Shown: positions 1 through 6,639 of the stretch, one piece after another
Layout: each line of letters starts with the position of its first letter
Position numbering within the stretch: position 1 is the first letter of the stretch
From: an uncultured Ruminococcus sp.
GTDB taxonomy: Bacteria; Bacillota; Clostridia; Oscillospirales; Acutalibacteraceae
Length of the DNA: 15,378 bases
Reading direction: 5' to 3'
Assembly (NCBI GenBank): GCA_902802975.1
Contig: CADCOF010000074.1
Coordinates: 1-15,378 of the forward strand
Notes under the pieces: model-generated
Databases searched by the model: none
What the model was told of the DNA's origin: nothing
What the model saw: only the letters and a program-made list of their open reading frames with translations
Made by a program: the position numbers and the translations under genes

Positions 1-1506
1 CGCGGATTCGGCAGTATCGTCTACTTTCAATTCGATGATAATACCGTCATCTTCCTTCCTGAACGGATAGAAAATGTAATCTACACACCCTGTTCCGGCG
101 TGTTCCTCCAATCGGATATCGTAAAACTCTCTTGCTTGCAAATAGACAAATGTAATCAGCTTGGATAGTTCTGCCTCACTGCTGTACCTTATCAAAGGGC
201 TTTCCGTATTATGCGCACGTTCCAGAATCTCGGTCATCGTGTCGATATCGCCGTTCTTTGTGGCAAGCAGCATTCTGCCGGACTCAACAGCCAGTCGGTA
301 CATATAACCGAAGTCAGACTTTTGCCTGACCATGTTGGCAAACTGATCCATCAACTCTTTATTCGGAATGAAAACACAGCCATTAAAATAACTCAGGAAT
401 CCATAAACCACCATAGCGGAATAAATCTCATCTTTTGTTTTCAATTCCATAGAGGTAGAAGCGTATTCCTGTACATTGGCAAGAATGGATTCACCGGTCA
501 TCATCACAGCAATATCGTTCTTTATGTCGTTAATATCATTTTTTACATAATAATAAATCTCATCGTAAGGACCTGAACTCGTCCAAAAGCTGCCAAGATG
601 ATTGTATGTGAGTGCGCCGACAATTGATCTTGGATTATACAACTTTCTGCCCGAAATCGTCTGATAGCCGTCATACCACAAAGTCAAATCATCGCGTGAA
701 ATGGAGGGGCTCTCGTTTTGCTCCAAATACCGTTGGTATAGCTCGTCTACTTCCTCATCGGTAAAGCCAAAATATTCACTGAACTCCTTCATGGAAGCCA
801 TTGTGAATTCAAAGAACATATTCAACTCCGATCCACTGGAATACTTGGCAATCGGAAGAACCCCCGTGATATATGCCATTTCCACATAAGCCTTATCCTT
901 GAGCAGTGCATTAAGGAAGTTGCTAAACGCTTTCTTGTCATCATCAGTTGCAAAGCTCTGGTGGAAAATATAATCCCACTCGTCAAAAACAAAGATAAAC
1001 TTTTCCCCATGGTAACGGCTATATATGCTTGTCAATGCGTCCCACACAGTGTCATTTTGAGTGATTTTGGCGTTAGGATAAGCATCAACTAAATCGTCTA
1101 ACAATTTGTTTTCAATTCTTGCAATATATTGCTCATATGAGTGACAATTCCTCGGTGTTTCATTAAAATATATATGAATGACATTGTGATTATTCAAATG
1201 CTCACGATACCAAGGGTATTGAGAAACCTTTAGATGATCAAATATCTCACTACTGTTTATTCCCTTGCCGAAAAAAGCGGCAATCATATTTGCCATCACG
1301 CTTTTGCCGAATCGGCGCGGTCTGGTAATGCAGACATATTTCGGACTTTTGCCGGATGTACCTTTGTTCCTTTTCGGCAAATCATTTCTCAATTCTAATA
1401 TCGGAATTAAGCCCCTGATGATATCAGATTTATCCACATAGTATGTGAGTGAAAAGTCCTCCCTAAACAATCCGTATGCTGTTGGATCATTTAAATAAAT
1501 CCCCAT
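1..1506 (-). CDS. AAA-ATPase-like / PD-(D/E)XK nuclease-like protein, 3' end cut by the window edge
   Basis: The frame is open for 502 codons from an ATG at 1506 to base 1 with no stop, so the C-terminus is missing; family members are usually about 530-580 residues, so only a short tail should be lost. The start has GGAGGG six bases upstream. Residues 62-69 read RPRRFGKS, the degenerate P-loop typical of the AAA-ATPase-like family (Pfam AAA-ATPase_like). FDEWD at 174-178 looks like the Walker B region. Near the end, D476 in VDYIFYP and E492-L-K494 in IIIELKV match the spaced D...ExK core of the PD-(D/E)XK (DUF1703/PDDEXK_9) domain that normally follows. The family is very abundant in gut anaerobes, often in many copies, and its biological role is not established. 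It is divergent from the gene at 2181 and unrelated to the polysaccharide operon. The family call is firm; the function is unknown. Confidence 0.9.
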   Translation of the reverse strand, partial: MGIYLNDPTAYGLFREDFSLTYYVDKSDIIRGLIPILELRNDLPKRNKGTSGKSPKYVCITRPRRFGKSVMANMIAAFFGKGINSSEIFDHLKVSQYPWYREHLNNHNVIHIYFNETPRNCHSYEQYIARIENKLLDDLVDAYPNAKITQNDTVWDALTSIYSRYHGEKFIFVFDEWDYIFHQSFATDDDKKAFSNFLNALLKDKAYVEMAYITGVLPIAKYSSGSELNMFFEFTMASMKEFSEYFGFTDEEVDELYQRYLEQNESPSISRDDLTLWYDGYQTISGRKLYNPRSIVGALTYNHLGSFWTSSGPYDEIYYYVKNDINDIKNDIAVMMTGESILANVQEYASTSMELKTKDEIYSAMVVYGFLSYFNGCVFIPNKELMDQFANMVRQKSDFGYMYRLAVESGRMLLATKNGDIDTMTEILERAHNTESPLIRYSSEAELSKLITFVYLQAREFYDIRLEEHAGTGCVDYIFYPFRKEDDGIIIELKVDDTAESA

Positions 1507-1540
1507 GCAATTCCCTCCACCATATATAGATTCCTCTGTT

Positions 1541-1569
1541 ATTATATAACATCGTGCAGGAAAAGACAA
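1541..1569 (-). promoter_or_regulatory. Sigma-A type promoter of the AAA-ATPase-like gene
   Basis: On the minus strand, TTGTCT (1569-1564) is followed by exactly 17 bases and a perfect TATAAT (1546-1541). Transcription would start near 1534, giving a leader of about 28 bases before the ATG at 1506, with the GGAGGG ribosome binding site inside it. The call rests on sequence match only. Confidence 0.7.
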
Positions 1570-2060
1570 TATCTAAACACTTTTTTATTCTAAAACAGTA
1601 TAGTAGGGTGAATATTATGTCTTTTCATTCATGAGCCCACGAAGCACCGAATCAAAGGAAGACTTTATTTGATATTGGATACTGTCTGGTTTTCACTTTC
1701 ATTTATTTTTAACTTTATCAAAAATGGTGAGAAGAAGTTTGATCTTTTTGGTATGGTTGCTTAACTTTATTTTGTGCATTTTCACGAATGCGCCGCTTTT
1801 ATGCTCATTTATGGTTTAATATGATTACTGATGTTGTATGACAAGTGATGCTTTTTATTTGAACAATAACGCAATAAATATCGTTAAAATCATTATTTAA
1901 AGTCATAAATAATATATTTATGATCAAAAACAAATTATCTGTTACATCAAAAGTACTATTATCTTAACATATTACATAAAATTAATAAATATTAGATAAA
2001 TTGAATAATATAGTAATAAATATTATCTTTACACTTAGTAAAATCCCAAAAAGTTGCGTA

Positions 2061-2089
2061 TTTACATTTTGATCATTATATGATATAAT
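2061..2089 (+). promoter_or_regulatory. Extended -10 promoter of the phage-type repeat protein gene
   Basis: TTTACA at 2061-2066, a 17-base spacer, then TATAAT at 2084-2089 preceded by TGA, which makes an extended -10 (TGn). The predicted start of transcription is near 2096, giving a leader of about 85 bases. An 11-base dyad, TCATTATATGA at 2073-2083, fills the spacer directly against the -10 box, and similar dyads lie at 2104-2113 and 2131-2140. That arrangement would suit a repressor, but the region is AT-rich. Confidence 0.65.
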
Positions 2090-2180
2090 ATTAGCGTTAA
2101 ATCTCATATTTGATATTAAGCTTCATTAGATCATATATGAAATTAACAAAATAATATTATATAAAAAGGAGTGTTACTAT

Positions 2181-3170
2181 ATGACACCTGCCTCAAGAGA
2201 AGAAATTTATTTAGCGAAGCTCTGCGGAGAGAATTGGGAACTTCCATATCCGGCATCCCGATTGGAGTATTACTATGCGAAACTGTGCGGAATGAACGTA
2301 CCTCTGCCTGCTGAGCCTCTATCCCGTCCCGAGCTGTACCTCGCCTATCTGTGCGGAATGGATGTGAAACTCTCCAAGCCTGTGAGCCGCAAGGAGATGT
2401 ATATGGCGAAGGCCTGCGGAATGCCGGTAGGAGATTTGCCCAAACCGATATCAAGATCAGAGCAGTATTGGGTTCGTATTACTGAACCCAAAGAATTCAC
2501 TGGAACATTGCCTATGACATTTACAAGTTCCAAAGGATATTTAATAGATTTCCGTGTCTACGGAAATATTTCTCAAATCAACACAAACAACGAAATTCAC
2601 ATTTCAGAAAATAACTTCTGTGGTTTAATCGATGGCGAAAACTTCACATTGCCTATTTATTGTCGTTCTCCGTTTAATATAGAAACACCTGTGGTTAATA
2701 TCTGCATCGGCTCTGAGCCTCTCAGAAAAATTGGAGAAATCGCGGATTACATTGATTTTCATAATCAGCAAATTGTAAGAAAAATTTTCAAATATCAATT
2801 GACTGGTCAGGAATTCTGGACACTTTACAACGGCAACTATTTCTCAACAATACTGGATCAAATTGCCACAAAAGGACAAGGAACACTGTATGCCAGTCAT
2901 TTTCCGCCAAATACATTTTCGTATAATACTGGTGTCGCTGCGTTAAAAGCTGTCAGTATGAACTTAGGTAATTATGCAACAAACATTGATGAGTGGAAAT
3001 CTTACCTTGCCACACAATATAAAGAAGGTACGCCTGTCACAATTTGGTGTATTTTATCACAACCTGTAGTCGCTTCCCTTCAAATTCCTCCAGTCCCAAC
3101 CTATTTCGGTACAACTACCATTCATTGCAATTCAGATGTGCTACCATCACAAATGTATATCAAATGTTGA
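2181..3170 (+). CDS. Orphan phage tail/minor structural protein-like protein with five SRxExY repeats
   Basis: A 329-residue protein starting at an ATG with AAGGAG nine bases upstream. The first 100 residues are five tandem imperfect repeats of 21-22 residues with consensus P-x-S-R-x-E-x-Y-x-A-K-L-C-G-M; the SR pairs fall at 5-6, 26-27, 48-49, 69-70 and 91-92, and the last copy lacks the LCG. Repeats of this type occur in tail-fibre and minor structural proteins of Firmicutes phages. The C-terminal half (about 180-329) also resembles the end of such proteins: an IDFHNQQIVRKIFKY-like strand, the EWKSYLATQYKEGTPVTIW stretch, a proline-rich IPPVP segment and a final strand. No signal peptide, membrane helix or other phage gene is seen. 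It may be a phage remnant, a domesticated tail adhesin or a small structural protein. Homology is moderately certain; function is unknown. The 3' end abuts the inserted element, which left the stop codon intact. Confidence 0.75.
   Translation: MTPASREEIYLAKLCGENWELPYPASRLEYYYAKLCGMNVPLPAEPLSRPELYLAYLCGMDVKLSKPVSRKEMYMAKACGMPVGDLPKPISRSEQYWVRITEPKEFTGTLPMTFTSSKGYLIDFRVYGNISQINTNNEIHISENNFCGLIDGENFTLPIYCRSPFNIETPVVNICIGSEPLRKIGEIADYIDFHNQQIVRKIFKYQLTGQEFWTLYNGNYFSTILDQIATKGQGTLYASHFPPNTFSYNTGVAALKAVSMNLGNYATNIDEWKSYLATQYKEGTPVTIWCILSQPVVASLQIPPVPTYFGTTTIHCNSDVLPSQMYIKC
2190..2465 (+). repeat. Five tandem coding repeats of about 63-66 bp
   Basis: These bases encode residues 4-95 of the orphan gene. 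The repeat is clear at protein level (P-x-SR-x-E-x-Y-x-A-x-x-CG), with SR-to-SR spacings of 21, 22, 21 and 22 residues, and weaker at DNA level: only short words such as CTGTGCGGAATG and CTCTGCGGA recur. This means the copies are old or have been diversified by selection and are not recent duplications. Confidence 0.8.
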
Positions 3171-3176
3171 TAACAT
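3169..3176. repeat. Left target-site duplication GATAACAT
   Basis: This 8-base sequence directly precedes the left terminal inverted repeat and is repeated exactly at 3441-3448 after the right one. Its first two bases are the last two of the TGA stop codon of the upstream plus-strand gene. Confidence 0.85.
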
Positions 3177-3440
3177 GTAACTATTCAGTCCCCCTGAAAG
3201 GCACAATAAACACTTTTGCGCTTCTGAATGATTAAAAAAATAACGATTTAAAATAAGCTTAGGAACTATGCAGAATTTAATCAGTCTTTTTCTGCCTGAA
3301 ATTACAGTATGCTTGCGTGCTTTGGCAAGTGAAATGTATCAATTATTTCTGCATAGTTCCTTATTTTATATATATCAATTCAAAAATTTGAGATAAATTG
3401 GAGCGTATCATTTAAAAACAGGAGGGGACTGAATAGTTAC
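3177..3440. mobile_element. 264-bp MITE-like element, probably mobilised by an IS66-type transposase
   Basis: The ends are a perfect 17-bp terminal inverted repeat, GTAACTATTCAGTCCCC at 3177-3193 and its reverse complement at 3424-3440. It is flanked by an exact 8-bp direct repeat, GATAACAT (3169-3176 and 3441-3448), the hallmark of a transposition event. No ORF with a start signal lies inside, so the element is non-autonomous. Termini beginning GTAA together with 8-bp duplications are known features of the IS66 family, so that assignment is reasonable but inferred; no transposase is in the window. A second inverted repeat lies inside it. The element separates two convergent genes whose stop codons were only about 22 bp apart before insertion, and could act as a folded 3' boundary for both transcripts. 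Confidence 0.85.
3262..3360. repeat. Nested inner inverted repeat of the MITE
   Basis: GGAACTATGCAGAA at 3262-3275 is matched by its exact reverse complement at 3347-3360, enclosing 71 bases that contain a small CTTGC/GCAAG hairpin at 3312-3329. The arm agrees with the outer terminal repeat at 10 of 14 positions (GTAACTATTCAGTC) and has the same orientation. It sits about 85 bp from the left end and 80 bp from the right. TTA flanks both sides. It may be a set of subterminal transposase sites or an older, nested element. Confidence 0.75.
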
Positions 3441-3448
3441 GATAACAT
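3441..3448. repeat. Right target-site duplication GATAACAT
   Basis: An exact copy of 3169-3176, immediately after the right terminal inverted repeat of the MITE-like element. Confidence 0.85.
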
Positions 3449-3464
3449 TATTTTCTTATCTTGG

Positions 3465-4346
3465 TCAATCAGTTTGAATTTGCTTCTCCTGATAAATTAG
3501 TTTTGCATGATGCGTATTGACACGTTGATCTTTTGGAGGCAGTTTCATATAGTCGTTATAAATCTTTTTAAGAATAGCATCATAATCAGAAGGTACAAAA
3601 AATTTAATATTCTCAAATTCTAATTCTTTTGCTTTACCAAACCACTCTCTTTCAAACAAACATTTATCAAGCGTGGACAAGTATACAGCCGCATAGCAGA
3701 ATACACTATAATTCTCTGATACATCCTGACTGTCGTATTTCGTGATTGCTTTTAGCGCCTTTTCAATGTGTTTTTCTTCATTAAGAACTCTTTTAAACAA
3801 TCCAAAATGATTATGTAAATAATAAATTACATAATTCATCATTCCAAGTAGAGATCTTTCCTTTATTAGATAATTTTTTGCTATAGCTATTTTATATACA
3901 AATAATTCTCTTTTAAATGTATTTAAATATGAATGCTTTTTATTCATAGGGTAAACATCAAGAGCAAAAATATCTATCCAAGGATAGCATTCTATTATTT
4001 CCCCTGCAGAAAATGAACGTTGAATTTTTATTTTTGTGTCGATTACTCTCATTTGAAGCTGTTCAGGTCTATCACCTTTTGGCTTATATTTTCCAGCACT
4101 GAGTATAAATCTATTTTCTTGATTACGGTGTAAAAAATCCAACAACTTCATATAGTCGTTTCTTGGCATCCATAAATCTATATCATCGTCCCATGGGATA
4201 AAACCTTTATGTCTAACAGCTCCAAGCAGTGTTCCGTATGCCAAATAATACGTCAAAGATTCCCGGCGACAAATATGGTCAACATATTGTAATATTTGCA
4301 ATACTTCATTTTGAAGTTCTCTTGTGGTATCAGTCTGACAGGTCAT
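3465..4346 (-). CDS. LicD family phospho/phosphono-transferase
   Basis: A LicD-fold protein of 293 residues. LicD enzymes move a phosphoryl-linked group (classically phosphocholine from CDP-choline) onto cell-surface glycans. The diagnostic nucleotidyltransferase-like motif is complete: YGTLLGAVRHKGFIPWDDD, then ID, with the metal-binding aspartates at about 53-57, followed by a WIDIFALDVYP stretch. The start is placed at 4346, not at the in-frame ATG at 4364, because GGAGG (4355-4359) lies eight bases before 4346 and nothing good precedes 4364. It is the last gene of the operon, 38 bp after the phosphonopyruvate decarboxylase gene. No choline uptake or kinase genes (LicA/LicB) are nearby, so a CMP-activated phosphonate is the likelier donor; that is inference. 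The acceptor sugar is unknown. Confidence 0.9.
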   Translation of the reverse strand: MTCQTDTTRELQNEVLQILQYVDHICRRESLTYYLAYGTLLGAVRHKGFIPWDDDIDLWMPRNDYMKLLDFLHRNQENRFILSAGKYKPKGDRPEQLQMRVIDTKIKIQRSFSAGEIIECYPWIDIFALDVYPMNKKHSYLNTFKRELFVYKIAIAKNYLIKERSLLGMMNYVIYYLHNHFGLFKRVLNEEKHIEKALKAITKYDSQDVSENYSVFCYAAVYLSTLDKCLFEREWFGKAKELEFENIKFFVPSDYDAILKKIYNDYMKLPPKDQRVNTHHAKLIYQEKQIQTD

Positions 4347-4354
4347 TACGCTTT

Positions 4355-4359
4355 CCTCC
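4355..4359 (-). promoter_or_regulatory. Ribosome binding site that sets the LicD start
   Basis: GGAGG on the minus strand, eight bases before the ATG at 4346-4344. It lies inside the longer reading frame that starts at 4364 and so argues for the shorter protein. Confidence 0.75.
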
Positions 4360-4384
4360 GGCATCTCATACTACTGGAACATTT

Positions 4385-5506
4385 TCAGACACTCTTCAAA
4401 TATTCCATAAAATTCTGCTTGTTTTCCAAGGCGGTGGTGGTAGGTCTACCGAGATCCTCACGCGCGCCTATGGAGCATTTGACCTCAATCAAGGACAACA
4501 TATTCCGATTTTTTGCCGTTTCCAATTCCCTGTCGAGATCAGCAAAATTATCCACCCTAACAGCGTAAGGATAGCCGCAGGCCTTGGCAATCGTCACAAG
4601 GTCGATTTTTGCTGCAACCGTGGGCATGCCGCCCACGGTTTCATGTGCGCCATTGTTGATAACCACGTGAATCAGATTTTCCGGAGCGTTTGCCCCCAGC
4701 ACGGCCATGGCGCCCATGTGCATTAGCACTGCGCCGTCGCCATCCACGCACCACACGCGGACATTTGGCTTCTGCAGCGCCACGCCCAACGCGATGGAAG
4801 AAGAATGTCCCATCGAACCGACAGTCAGAAAGTCGTATTGATGCCCCTGTCCGTTTGCTTCACGGATTTCAAACAGTTCACGGCTGGCTTTGCCAGTCGT
4901 GCTGACAATTGGGTCTTCCACACTCACCGCAACAATGTGGCGAATAATGTCTTCACGCACCATCTGATTGTTGTTTTTGTATGTCACCTTACCGTCATAG
5001 GTAAGCGCGTTCTTACCTATGACAAAAGCAACGTCCTTACCGCGCGCGAGAATTTCAAGGAAATCCTTCATGGCGTCGATAACCTCTTGATCAGTGGTAT
5101 CCTTTGTAATAACGAACGTCTTGATGTCCATATCCTCCAGCAGTCTGACCGTAACCTCACCCTGATAGATATGCTGCGGTTCGTCATGCGTGCCGGGCTG
5201 TCCGCGCCAACCCACGATAAACACCGTCGGAATAGCGTACACCTTATCGTTGAGCAGCGACGCGACGGGATTGATGATGTTCCCCTCGCCACTGTTCTGC
5301 ATATAAACGACAGGCACTTTTCCCGTAGCCAGATGATACCCCGCTGCCAGTGCCGTACAGTTGCCCTCATTGGCGGCAATGATGTGGTGCTGCGGGTCGA
5401 TACCGTAGGTGTTCATCAGATAATTGCACAGTGCCTTAAGCTGGCTGTCCGGCACGCCGGTGTAAAAATCCGCGCCGATGATTTGCGTTAATGTTTCGAC
5501 TTTCAT
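4385..5506 (-). CDS. aepY: Phosphonopyruvate decarboxylase
   Basis: A 373-residue thiamine-diphosphate enzyme that decarboxylates 3-phosphonopyruvate to phosphonoacetaldehyde, the step that pulls the unfavourable PEP mutase reaction forward. The N-terminal pyrimidine-binding domain has the FYTGVPDSQLK start typical of this family and the catalytic-type glutamate in ANEGN (E47); GTHDEPQH at 105-112 is also characteristic. The C-terminal domain carries the ThDP/Mg motif from GDG at 256-258 to INN at 283-285. Length is normal for the family. Its ATG overlaps the TGA of the upstream dehydrogenase gene (ATGA), with AGGAG seven bases upstream, which indicates translational coupling. It matches Ppd/AepY far better than sulfopyruvate decarboxylase because of the adjacent PEP mutase. 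Base composition is GC-richer than that of the following LicD gene. Confidence 0.95.
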   Translation of the reverse strand: MKVETLTQIIGADFYTGVPDSQLKALCNYLMNTYGIDPQHHIIAANEGNCTALAAGYHLATGKVPVVYMQNSGEGNIINPVASLLNDKVYAIPTVFIVGWRGQPGTHDEPQHIYQGEVTVRLLEDMDIKTFVITKDTTDQEVIDAMKDFLEILARGKDVAFVIGKNALTYDGKVTYKNNNQMVREDIIRHIVAVSVEDPIVSTTGKASRELFEIREANGQGHQYDFLTVGSMGHSSSIALGVALQKPNVRVWCVDGDGAVLMHMGAMAVLGANAPENLIHVVINNGAHETVGGMPTVAAKIDLVTIAKACGYPYAVRVDNFADLDRELETAKNRNMLSLIEVKCSIGAREDLGRPTTTALENKQNFMEYLKSV

Positions 5507-6627
5507 ACATTCTCTCCTACTATTTGATGGTACAGTTTGTCAATTGCTTCTCCGTCCAATGCGACAGGGTGATTTCTCAAGCGCGTGGGATTGACCGAAC
5601 TTTTTAACACGGCAAAATCCCCGTCATGCGCCACCGGAACGGACAGTTCCAGCGCGTCCACGAAGGCGCGGAATTTCTCGCACGCCTTTTCCGCTGTATC
5701 GCAGTCCATTGCCTCCGCGATTTCGCCGAAAGTGCGGGCAAGGTAGGCCTCGCCACGCTTATCCACGCACTTATCCGTATGTTGCAGCATCCACGGAAAC
5801 AGTGCACGGTCACAGAGGGCGGCGGCGTGCCCGTGGGCAATGTCGTACAAACTTGTCAGTTTGTAGCACATCGCGTGTCCCGCCGTGGTCTGGGTGATAT
5901 TGATCGCCTTGCCGGCGAGATTCGCCGCCCACAGCATTGCTTCACACGCTGTCGGTTCGCCCAAAAGATAGCCGTCCCGATGCGCCAATATCAATTGCAT
6001 GGCATCGCGCGAATATTCCTTGCTTTCATCGGTGCTGTTTACCGACCAGAATGACTCCAGCGCGTGACACAGCGCGTCCAGCATGGTGCTTTTCTTTTGG
6101 TAAACCGGCAATGTTTTCAATACGCTGCTGTCCATGAGCACCGCCGACGGAATGCAGCTTTCGTGCGTGACCGACTGCTTGACGCCGTTGTAATAGATCA
6201 CCGCGTAGCGCGTGGCCTCGCTGCCCGTACCCGCCGTGGTGGGCATGGCCAGCAGCGGCACGTCGTTCGGTATGATGGTCTGTTCCAGATAGTTTTGGCT
6301 TTCATCCATATTGCTGTAGAGCTTGATACACTTCGCTACATCTATCGCGGAACCACCGCCGACTGCCGCAATAGCCTGACAGCCTTCGCGACGGAAAAGC
6401 GCCACGCCTTCCACCACCGATTCATACAGGGGATTGGGTTGAAAGCTGTCAAATATCACAACCCTCACGCCCAATCGCTCATTAATCGCGGCAAAATAAT
6501 CTTTGATTTTCAGAAATTGCAATGACGCGTCGCACACCAGCAGCAGTGTTTGAATTTTTTTGTCTGTCAGCCAGCGGCCGAGCGACTGATAGTTGCCTTC
6601 AGCCGTGAAAATAGTCTGATTTGCCAT
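5503..6627 (-). CDS. Iron-type alcohol dehydrogenase, probable phosphonoacetaldehyde reductase
   Basis: A 374-residue member of the group III (Fe-dependent) alcohol dehydrogenases. The nucleotide-binding GGGSAIDVAK is at 90-99 and the substrate/cofactor loop TTAGTGSEAT at 130-139. The four expected metal ligands are present as D184, H188 (in DALCHALE), H251 (in TTAGHAM) and H265 (in DIAHGHA). Lying between PEP mutase and phosphonopyruvate decarboxylase, it most likely reduces phosphonoacetaldehyde to 2-hydroxyethylphosphonate with NAD(P)H, as the related PhpC-type reductases do in phosphonate pathways. That role is inferred from family and context. The gene starts 12 bp after the PEP mutase stop and overlaps the decarboxylase start by 4 bp, so the three are a coupled unit. 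Composition is the richest in GC of the window: one sampled 60-base row (5641-5700) has 36 G or C. Confidence 0.88.
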   Translation of the reverse strand: MANQTIFTAEGNYQSLGRWLTDKKIQTLLLVCDASLQFLKIKDYFAAINERLGVRVVIFDSFQPNPLYESVVEGVALFRREGCQAIAAVGGGSAIDVAKCIKLYSNMDESQNYLEQTIIPNDVPLLAMPTTAGTGSEATRYAVIYYNGVKQSVTHESCIPSAVLMDSSVLKTLPVYQKKSTMLDALCHALESFWSVNSTDESKEYSRDAMQLILAHRDGYLLGEPTACEAMLWAANLAGKAINITQTTAGHAMCYKLTSLYDIAHGHAAALCDRALFPWMLQHTDKCVDKRGEAYLARTFGEIAEAMDCDTAEKACEKFRAFVDALELSVPVAHDGDFAVLKSSVNPTRLRNHPVALDGEAIDKLYHQIVGENV

Positions 6628-6639
6628 TCCTTCACCGCC

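Larger units (their letters stand above)
1507..2180. other. Divergent AT-rich intergenic region
   Basis: This 674-bp spacer separates two divergent genes. It holds the two promoters listed separately and a 21-base near-palindrome at 1903-1923 with perfect 9-base arms (TCATAAATA / TATTTATGA, 3-base centre). Three short TCAT...TGA motifs lie around the promoter of the plus-strand gene. The part from about 1600 to 1880 is slightly less AT-rich. I see no ORF there with a ribosome binding site, no tRNA-like fold and no terminator with a U-tract. Nothing else could be assigned. Confidence 0.6.

Noticed and set aside
822..1010. 62-codon minus-strand ORF
   Set aside because: It overlaps the AAA-ATPase-like gene in another frame and has no recognisable motif.
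1631..1672. 13-codon ORF starting ATGAGCCCACGAAGC
   Set aside because: Too short, no ribosome binding site, and no recognisable homology.
1724..1819. Small hydrophobic ORF of 31 codons (starts MVRRSLIFLVW) in the divergent spacer
   Set aside because: It has no ribosome binding site and no promoter of its own, and AT-rich DNA readily gives short hydrophobic frames. I do not report it as a gene.
2181..3170. A diversity-generating retroelement target in the repeat protein
   Set aside because: No reverse transcriptase, no template repeat and no near-identical second copy of the 3' end are in the window.
3262..3360. An invertible phase-variation switch, as known for some capsule loci
   Set aside because: The enclosed 71 bases contain no promoter, no invertase gene is near, and the segment lies at the 3' ends of both flanking genes. 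The TSD and TIR structure around it fits a transposed element better.
3441..3460. GATAA...TTATC stem as a terminator of the operon
   Set aside because: Only five AT pairs and no U-tract. Half of it is the target duplication of the MITE.
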